A DNA stretch of 64,000 nt from Aurantiochytrium sp. KH105 (Eukaryota > Sar > Bigyra > Thraustochytrida > Thraustochytriidae), in contig BGKB01000028.1 of the NCBI GenBank assembly GCA_003116975.1, positions 434,001-498,000 on the forward strand, written 5' to 3'. The notes under the pieces were generated by a model. The model searched no databases and was not told the origin of the DNA. It saw only the letters and a program-made list of their open reading frames with translations. How positions within the stretch are numbered: the stretch's first letter is position 1; each line of letters begins with the position of its first letter. The translations under genes were made by a program, and so were the position numbers. Of this stretch, positions 38,401 to 47,400 are shown in pieces.

Positions 38401-41400
38401 GCCTCTGGTGAGCATGGGCGAAGCCGCGACAAGCTCATTTGGCCTTTGTGTAAACTCTCAAAGGGTCCGTACGGAACATTGAGAAGCGCCGCAAGCGTGC
38501 GCGGCTCCGTAGGGACTTGATCATCGCTCACATCGTCTTCGCCTTCGTGATTCATCCAATACAAATCGTGCAGTCTCTCGAAATTCGGACCCGAGTGGTA
38601 CTCAAAGTCCGCAACGCGTGGCTTCCGCCGCTCCGGGGGAAGCTGCGTTCTTTCGTCGCAAAAGCCTGCACCTGAGTTTTCAATCAAGTCGTGGCCCGCC
38701 TGCGCGTGTCGGGCCGCGCATGTTTCGCACACCTCCGTCCCACCGCACGTGGTGCACCGAAAATAAACTTGGGGCCGCGGAAAGTCTTCGCTCAGCAGGT
38801 ACGTGCAGCTGTTGGCGTCCCCGAGGTCCGCAATGCCAGCGAGCGTTGAAATCCAGTTCTGCTGGCGAGCGTCCCATTCGGGGTAACACGCCGTCGAGCT
38901 CAGAGCAAAGTTTAGTTGGACCATGGCTTGAGCGAGCTCCCACGCCTGATTGGTGTGGATCTTGTTGAACCAGTCACGTTGGCGGTCCTTCCACCAGCTT
39001 TGAAAGGCGGCTGGCAAAAGGGAGCCCGCCAACACCTTGAGACCAAAGGCAACCTCTGCCACGGAATCCATGCCCTGGTCCAACATGCTCGCCCACATGT
39101 GTCGCGCGTCTCGATCCCACCATGTATCTTGCACCTCGCTCCGCAAGCACTCTTCGAGACTTCGCAGACACAAACGCAAAAGCTTGCCATCTGTGCATGT
39201 TCGGTATGCTTCGCGAATGAATGGCAAGGGAAGGGCCCGAGTCTGATTGCTTATGCAATCAATCACGTCAGCAGTCTGGCACACCACATCGAACCACGTT
39301 CGATCGGCGGGTCCGATCTTCCAGACGTCTGCAAAAGGCCGCAGAGCCCCGCATGCCTCCGGTCCCCGCATGCTGCACCCGCACGGCGCCGTTGTTGTGC
39401 GTTCATTCCGGAGCACGTGACCCGCGTGGCACGTGGCTGCACAGGCGAGACACACGGCGTCAGGTCCAGTGAGGTGACATGTCTCACAGTCCATGACCAT
39501 TTTTGAGTTTTCTCGACAGCCGAAGACGACAAGAGTGCATAGAGGGGCTTTTGGAGTCTTGCTTGATATCATACCATTGACCGCGTCACGGGAACTCTTT
39601 TTGCTTTGCTCTTTCTCTTCACCACGCGCATGACCATTGCCATTCGCACCATTCGGTCTGAGATGAGGGGCACCTTCCGCAGCCAATGCTTCTACCATCG
39701 GGTTCGGCTCCGTGAGAGCCCCCATGCTGTCTTGTGTTGCCAAGAGAGCCGGGGCACCAGACTTTGTTCCGACATCGTTCAAGATCGACCTGGTCACATC
39801 CTTGGAACCCCCGCTCCTGCCATTGCCTTGCGTTGAGGGAGAGACGGGGTTGGTAACTCCATTTCCGCGCGAGTTCGTTGGCAGCGGAGCATCTTGAAGT
39901 GCCCACAAATTTCGACAAAGTACGAGAAGCTCAAGCAAGCACACAAAGTACGGAGAAACAGAAGTAAAACCGTCCTCTGCCACCTCGTCAAAGAGCAAGA
40001 GCAGGTCATGATGAAGCTTGTAGAGCCCCTTACGCATGATTGCGTCCCAGGCGCTTGAGGTCTTGCTGCTCACGCGAGCGTTTATCCGAGCTTTAACGAG
40101 AAGCGTCAAGACCTCGCAAAGCTCTGGTTTGAAGGCAAGATGATTGGTGCGCAAGTAGCTGACGGCCGTTTGGAAAAAGGGCGCCCCGCAATTGATGCGC
40201 GTGAGCACGCGAGACGGGTTCTCCGCGACGACCTGCAGAAGGCGCCAGCCAAAGGGTCGCTCCAGAACTTTCATCTCATCGGCGTTTGCAACATCCTCGA
40301 GGCTACGCACGCGAACAGCAACGCCCCACGCCACTTCGTCAATGTCGACACCAAGCTCGTCCAGGCGCTGCAGGGCACCAAGAATATCAGTCTGATTTAC
40401 GCTCCAGTGCATGTAGCAGGTATCCCCACTCACGACAACCGGACGCCACGTGTCGGCCCCACCTTCGCCAAGGACAGTGATGACCTCGCGGTCCTGAATG
40501 TCGTACGAGAGGGTGACCTGGGTCGCGTCGGAAATGACCGAACTCCGACGGTCAAACTCGACGAGAAGGCCCGATGCTCCCTGAATGCAAAATCGTTGAC
40601 TTCCCGAAAGCCGCTTGGAGCGTGCGAGTGGCGGAGGTGCGGGGAGACCGTCGGTTGGGAATCCAGGCTCTGACTCGTCGGAGGGCTGCGGCGAGGCCCC
40701 GCCGCTATTTGAGCGAAAAGACCCAACTCCAGTCCCAACGCTCGTGGGTGGACGCACATCATCCGAGGCCGCCGAGCCGGACCGACGACTAAGCGTCGAG
40801 CCATGATGATGACGCGGTGAAGCAGGCGGGCTCACCAGCTCGCTCACGTGCATAGCGGAGGAAGCGTGACTCATACCGTCCATGGAACCCAACATGCTGC
40901 CAATATCATCATCGGAACTCGCGTCGGTGACACCCACGTCAAGCTCTTCGACAGGACATAGTGGGTGCGGTGTCTCAAAGAAGAGCGTATTTTTGGCGGT
41001 GATGGACAAATAGAGAATTGCCTCATCCAAGAGCATGTCGGCGAACTCGTCATTGGTCTGAAAGAGCATGGCGACAGCGCGCCACAAACCATTTACGGCG
41101 GCGCCTCCCGAGTCGCTCATCCCTGCCAAGGTGGTCTCGGACGACTGGTCATCGAGCCCACTGCTCAGGGGCTGCTGGGGCACGTCTGTCGATGCCGAAC
41201 TCTCACAAAGTTTGAGCATGCCGAGAATCTGCGATGCGCCGCCTGCCTCCCCGAGGAGCAGCTGCATTTGACCCGTATCGCTTGCAGATCCAACCGAGCC
41301 GGAAATGGCGGCCACGGCACCGCGTCGCGCATTCAGAATGGCACTTCGCGTGAAAAGCTGACGAAGCTCGCTGGACAGCTTGCGTTTTGCGGACTCAGAA

Positions 41401-44400
41401 CCGCCGCCAACAGAGGATCCGTCACTGCCTCCTGACGTTGATCCGTTCCCATCACTGCTCCGTCGACCACGTGGCGAGGAAAACGCAGAAAGGCCAGGGC
41501 TACCGCCTCCGGTGCCTCCGGTGCCACGAAGTCCTGAATCCTGCGGGGAAAGCAAGTAGCGGTCCGAGATAATATCCTCGCTCAGTTCAAGGTCGCCAAT
41601 GTTTCGCCACTTCGTTGTCTGCATGCCCGTGAGTGAGTTGCAGATATGCACAAGCGCTAGCTCTTGACCACCAGTAGACTGCTCAACTTGCTTCACTACG
41701 CCCGTTTCGTACTGCGAAACCCTGAGCAACGTTCCTTCCCGCACGACAGCGCGCAAGGGCTGCAAACGCAGAGACTGCGAGCCGAGTTCACCCGGGCCTC
41801 CCTGTTTTTGCGAAGAAACGGGAAGTGAAAGCATGGTATCAACCGTTGGAAGCTCGACAGGAAGGGGAAGCGCCGCAGCGTCACGGCCTCGTGGCGTGTC
41901 AGGGAGGCAGAAAGGCCCACGATCCATCTCATTCTGCACATCTACCTCCAAATGGCCACCTTCATCGAGAGCGTCAAAATCGTTAGGCGGCCCGTTCTGG
42001 CTTTGTCGTAGCTGCCGTGGTGGCAGCGAAGACGATGCTAGCTGCTGCCGAGCGACAGACGAAGAAAGGGTGCGAAGACGTCGCGCCGCGCGACGCTTTC
42101 GCTCCATGCGAGCGCGGCGACGATTGCGCTCCACCTGCAGCTCAAACGCATAATTGATGCGCTCTTCGCGGTCAATCTCGCGAAAAGGCGTCTGCAAAAC
42201 AGCGGCTGCTGGACTCTCGAATTTGACCGTCTTCTTTGCGGCCCCTGTGCTGCCTGATCGCCGACGACCCGTTTGAGAGTGAGTGCTGCCCGCTCCGCTA
42301 GAAAGACGCCGTTCGCGTCGGTGGGTGTTGGCGGAGCTGCTTCGGCGAAGCGTACGATTCGATCGTTGTGCAAGCACAGGATCAAGCGCCCTGTCCTGAG
42401 CACCATCAGCTGGCGCGCCCTCCACCTCCCAGCCATCGGGAGATGTTGGCGTTCTCGGCTCGCTTCCTTGAGCACTCGTGGTATCCGTCAAAATCGGATC
42501 TTCAAAAGCACCAGGAGCTGTGCTTGCGTACTCAATGCGATTACTATCGTCTTCGGCATGATGATTACGAGACGAAGGACCTCCACTGCTGTCGTCAACA
42601 GACGATCCATTCAGCATGGTTGAAACGTTTGTGTGAGCGCCTTCGCCTGCGCTTGCGCCTTTATCTTGTCCAGATTCTTTTTGATCGCGCATTGAGGTGT
42701 TGTGACCCGTATCGCTATCGCCGTCACTTTCGGCAATATCTGACGCAAACATTTGAGTGCTCGCCTGTCGAGCGAGCGCGGCTCGACGGCCTTTGGCAAG
42801 CACCGGTTCAGCAAGAAGAGACTTCTGGCCCTGCACTGGAGAAGCCTGCTGCAAGCGCGGGCGCGAAGCTTTCGACGGAGTCTGCGCATTTGCGTCCTCG
42901 CCCGTTGTTTCTATCGCTTTAGCAAATGGATCGTCCTCGCTTCCTAGGTCGCTCGCCTTGCTGCCGTCCGAGCCACGCGACGATGCATGCACAAGGGTGC
43001 CAGCGTCCCTTTCCTCGTTGGCAACCAGAGGTACGCCGGTGACAGGCTCGGGTGCCTGCAGTTCGTTTCCGGAACTTTGGGAGGAAGCCACTGAAGATGA
43101 TGCAGAACGCGCGGCAGCCGTTGCCGCAGCCGCAAACGCCTTTTTACGAGCAGCGTCCCTCTCAGCTTTGCCTCTAGCTCGCTCCATCATAGCCTCCATC
43201 GGTGACACAGCTAGCTCACCGAGGACGGACTTGATATCGTGCATGGCCTGGCGGGTTGAGATAATATCATCGACGCTGTCCAGCGAAGAGCGTGGCGCTG
43301 GACAGGCACAAATGGCCACCAGATTTCTCCACACTGGGGTACCAGAGGCGGCAATCGTTTGAATTGCGTGCGAAGCATCTGTTGACAACCATGCGTGCAA
43401 GACGCTCATACACATGGATTTAAGCTCACTCCATACCAGATCCTGCTGCAAGGAAACGCTCCAGAAGCGTGTTGTGAACAGCTCCACACTTCTCAAGAGC
43501 CACGATGAACCTCGAAGTGAGGCAAAGAGATCCTGAAATTCCTCGAGAAGGATCGTGATGGGTAATACCTTTTCTGCGTCGCACTTGACCGGGATGCGGT
43601 ATGCGTCCGAGTCCAAGATCACCATGCAGGAGGAGGTCTCGCTCGCATAACTGGAAATACTGCTCCGCGGCTCGAGGCCGCCAGCAAGAGCACCCATCTC
43701 ATTCGGACGTGTCGCGCCAGTCACGCGTCGAGAAGATCGAATCACGATACCGTATTCCTGATTGGGCTTTGACTCATTCCAGCCCGCGAGCCCGGAAGCG
43801 TCCGCTACAACCTTGACCCTGCATCCAGGGCGAAGCGTTGAAGGCGACGACATGTCGAGCACTGCAAGCGTGGTCCAAAATTCGTAGAGAACTTCTTGTG
43901 AGCAGTCGGGTGCGGTGCGCAAGTACTCTTCCGCAGCTGCACCAGCAGCACGCAAAATGGCGGGACGCCACGTTGACCGACCTTTGACGGCCAAATTCCG
44001 AAGCATACCCGCGCACTCGAGAGCGAGATTGGCTGATAGCGCGGATGGAGTTTGAGGCTTGAGACTTAGCGCCCAACTTCCAGCCACGCGAAACAGCCGC
44101 GGGGTCATGTCCGAAGCGTCGCAAAAAAGGAGCAGGCGCCATCCAAGCCGAATCGCGAGCTGTTGCACACGAGGAGACGAGCACGTGATGAGCGCGAGAA
44201 TAAGGTGCGAGGCGGGTGCATATTCTGCACTTGCACGCCGAGGCGTATCGAGGTTTCCGGCACGAAATGGCGCTTCCTCTGCGTTGGGGCTAGCAAAGAG
44301 TCCCGCAAACATGCGCATAATGCGACGGTTGCAACACAGACTGCCAAGGAGACACACAAAGCCGTGGCAAAGTCGCTCGGCGCTTTCGTATCTCGGATCC

Positions 44401-47400
44401 ATAGGATCCTGCATCGTCGTGACATGCTTGCTGATTTCATGGTACATGGTCAGGGCAAGGAGGCATTGTAGACCATCGAATCCAGCTTGCCAGTCCACGG
44501 AACCGTCGGTGGCTGCGGCACCGTCCTCCACGACGGCTTCGTCGTCGAGGTCATCAGAAAGCTCCATTTGCGAGGCCGATGCAGTGCCGTCTCCGCGCGG
44601 GGAGGTAAGCGGTGAATCCAGCCAGGGCGAGAAGAAGGCTTGCAGCGCAATGCGCGTGAATACCGACCACACACAGCCCTGAAGGTAAGGGTCATCGAAG
44701 TCGGCATTGATACGGTTCAGGAGAGCAATGAGTCGAGGCACAATGTGAAGGTCTTGTACCTCTTCATGATCGCACTCGCGGATAGAGATAATTTGTAAGA
44801 CCTCGAGGACGAGAGAAATCTCGTCAACGCATTCGTTCTTTTCCGCCACGGTCAAGAGCATCTCCATAATATCCATTGACGCATGCTGAATGGCTTCCGC
44901 ATGGTCCGTTGGCATTTGGTAGTCGAGAGGATGATGGCCGGCAACGCCCGCAGGGCGAGGCATGGCTGCATAAATATCGCGCACTGCTGCAAGAACGGCA
45001 TCGAGCGCGGCTTGCGGCGCGCCAATGGCAGGCGTGACGTCCGAGAGACTTTCCTTTTTGCTGAGCCGCTCGCCTCGCATGCTCGAAGCAACAGACAAAA
45101 CGTTGCTGTTCTGCGCAACACCGAGGTCGCGCGTCGACGCACTTCGTAGACTAAACTCGCTCTGCTGGCGCTGCGCTCTCGCATGAATACGGAGTACGGA
45201 ACGAAAGACGCTTTGTACAGAATCCAATGCAGCAAGACGGAAGCGGCTATGCCTGAACTTTGCCTTGAGGTAGAGTTCTAGGCTGTCGGGCTTGATGCCG
45301 TCCGAGGCAGACGACTCAATAAAGTACTGAGCGTGCTTGAGCATCGGGCCAAAGTCAAAAGCGATCTGCTCAAATTGAGGTGCGTTGGAGAGTCTGCCAG
45401 AAAGGCCAGAAATGCGGCCCGGAGTGTCACGAGACGATGTATCGTTACCCATCGACTCCTCGTCCGAGTCTGAAGCCTGCGACATGCTTATCGTAAGCAT
45501 TGCCATGGCCCGCGAGTCCGCGTGCTGATTCAAAAGAATACGTGCTCGTGCCGCAACGTCAGCACAGATTTCTTGATAAGTCTGCGACTCCTCTACTTCA
45601 TTCGTGTCGCTCATGTGACCGACCTCGCAGCGCCAGCCTCCGTCGTCTTCGGCAACGGCGGCATGCGTACAGCCCTCGTGCGCACAGATAATGCGCTGGT
45701 GGTCCCGATGCACGCTTATGATGGTGTGCGTTGCGCTCCAAGCAGCTTTCCAAATGTCAATGACCGGCTTGGGCAAAAGATTTACCTTTGCGTTCTGCTT
45801 GGTAGGCTCGAGATCCGCGAGTCCGTAAGCTGCGTCGTAGGCAAAGATGGCGAGACCCGTGTGTTTGAGATAAGCAGCGGCGCAAATGCGCACGACGTCT
45901 TCGAGCACAGCAGGTTTGCCCCGGGACTGCATGGTCATTGGGCGCATTTCACTGCGAGAACTCACAAGCGCATGCAGAGCCTGGGCATCAGATTGGTGCA
46001 CGGGCTGGGCGGGCGTTCGCGCCAAGTCCTGCAAAAACACTTCGACCGCCTCTTGATCGGCTGGGCTTGCTTGGGCAGGTCGCGAAAAGAGTTTGCCGCG
46101 CAAGAGTCTTTCCATGGGTTCATTAATGGTGCTTGAGAAATCAACAACCCGCATGCGCCCTCGCGCAAATGCGCACAACAACACCGTGACAGTCGTTCGA
46201 ATGTAGCCAGGGGTGTAACTCGCCTGCAAAAGATCCAAGAGCGGCGCATGGAGCTTTTCTGCGCCCTCGTGCCAGTCTTTGAGCGAGACGAGGCGCTCGA
46301 TCAGCTCGCAGACAACGTCTTCAATTAACCAGCGTCCATTTTCGGCCGCTTGGTCTTCTCCCTGGACGATATCTTGGTCTGCAAGCCTTGAAATCTGGCT
46401 GGACTGCCACCGAGACTCGGCCACGTCACTGTCGCCGTCGTGCCGCCATGACGCGGAGCCGAGCGAGGAGCGACCACGAGTACTACTTGTACTTGATCGC
46501 CGCGCGCGAGCCGCGCGATCAGATCCACCTTCGCGCGAACACTTTTGCAAGCAGGCACTAAAGATCTTATTGCAGTGGTCCAAAAGAACTTTTTCCACCT
46601 TGTCAGATCCGCTAGGCGTCAGAGGCGGGCCGGGTCGATCATTGCGATCACGACGCGCCTTGAGGATGACAAGAAGACGAGAAATGAGGTCGTCCTGCAG
46701 ACAGCGAAGCACCACCGCACTATCAACATCGTCATTTTCTACAATGGCGTCGAGGAGAACCTGAAGAAGTTTGGCGCCCCCGGCTCGTGAAGACGCAGCT
46801 CCTGACGACGACGAGGAAGCGCCCGAGGATGAATCGACATGAGGATTAGATAGCTGCCAAAGAGACAGCTCCTGAGGCATGAACCCCCCCATCGCAAGTT
46901 CGTCTGCCATTGCTTGTGCGTCTTCGCGAAGGTCGGCGCGTACGGTCCGTTGTGGTTCATCGCTCACGAGTAAACCGTGAACTCCGCGAGTGACGATGGC
47001 GCGTGTGTCAAGAATCCATTCTGCCACGCGGCCTGGTATACGCCCCTGCCATAGATTTGCCGTGCTCGAGCAGAGCGCAGCCTCGACATCCTCCAAAGGA
47101 ATCACCTTGCGCTCGCGCGGGGAGGCGGTCGTTCCTGTGGTGATATCAAGCGAACGGAGGCTGCCTGTCTGCACGTCGAGCTTGTGGTGGCGCGCGGCGC
47201 CCGCCCCAGAGTCTACGGTAGCGCGACGCTCGGATCGAGTCTTTCCCGCAGCCACAAAGGCCTTGGCAGCTCGCTGGATTGTCAATAGTGCTTGTGATCG
47301 CCTCTTGAGCAAGGTGCTGTTTGTCCCCGAGCTGTGTTCCCCAAGAACGGAGCGGACGCGAACGCGATTTGACAGGGATTCCCGCCGCATGGTGCTCGAG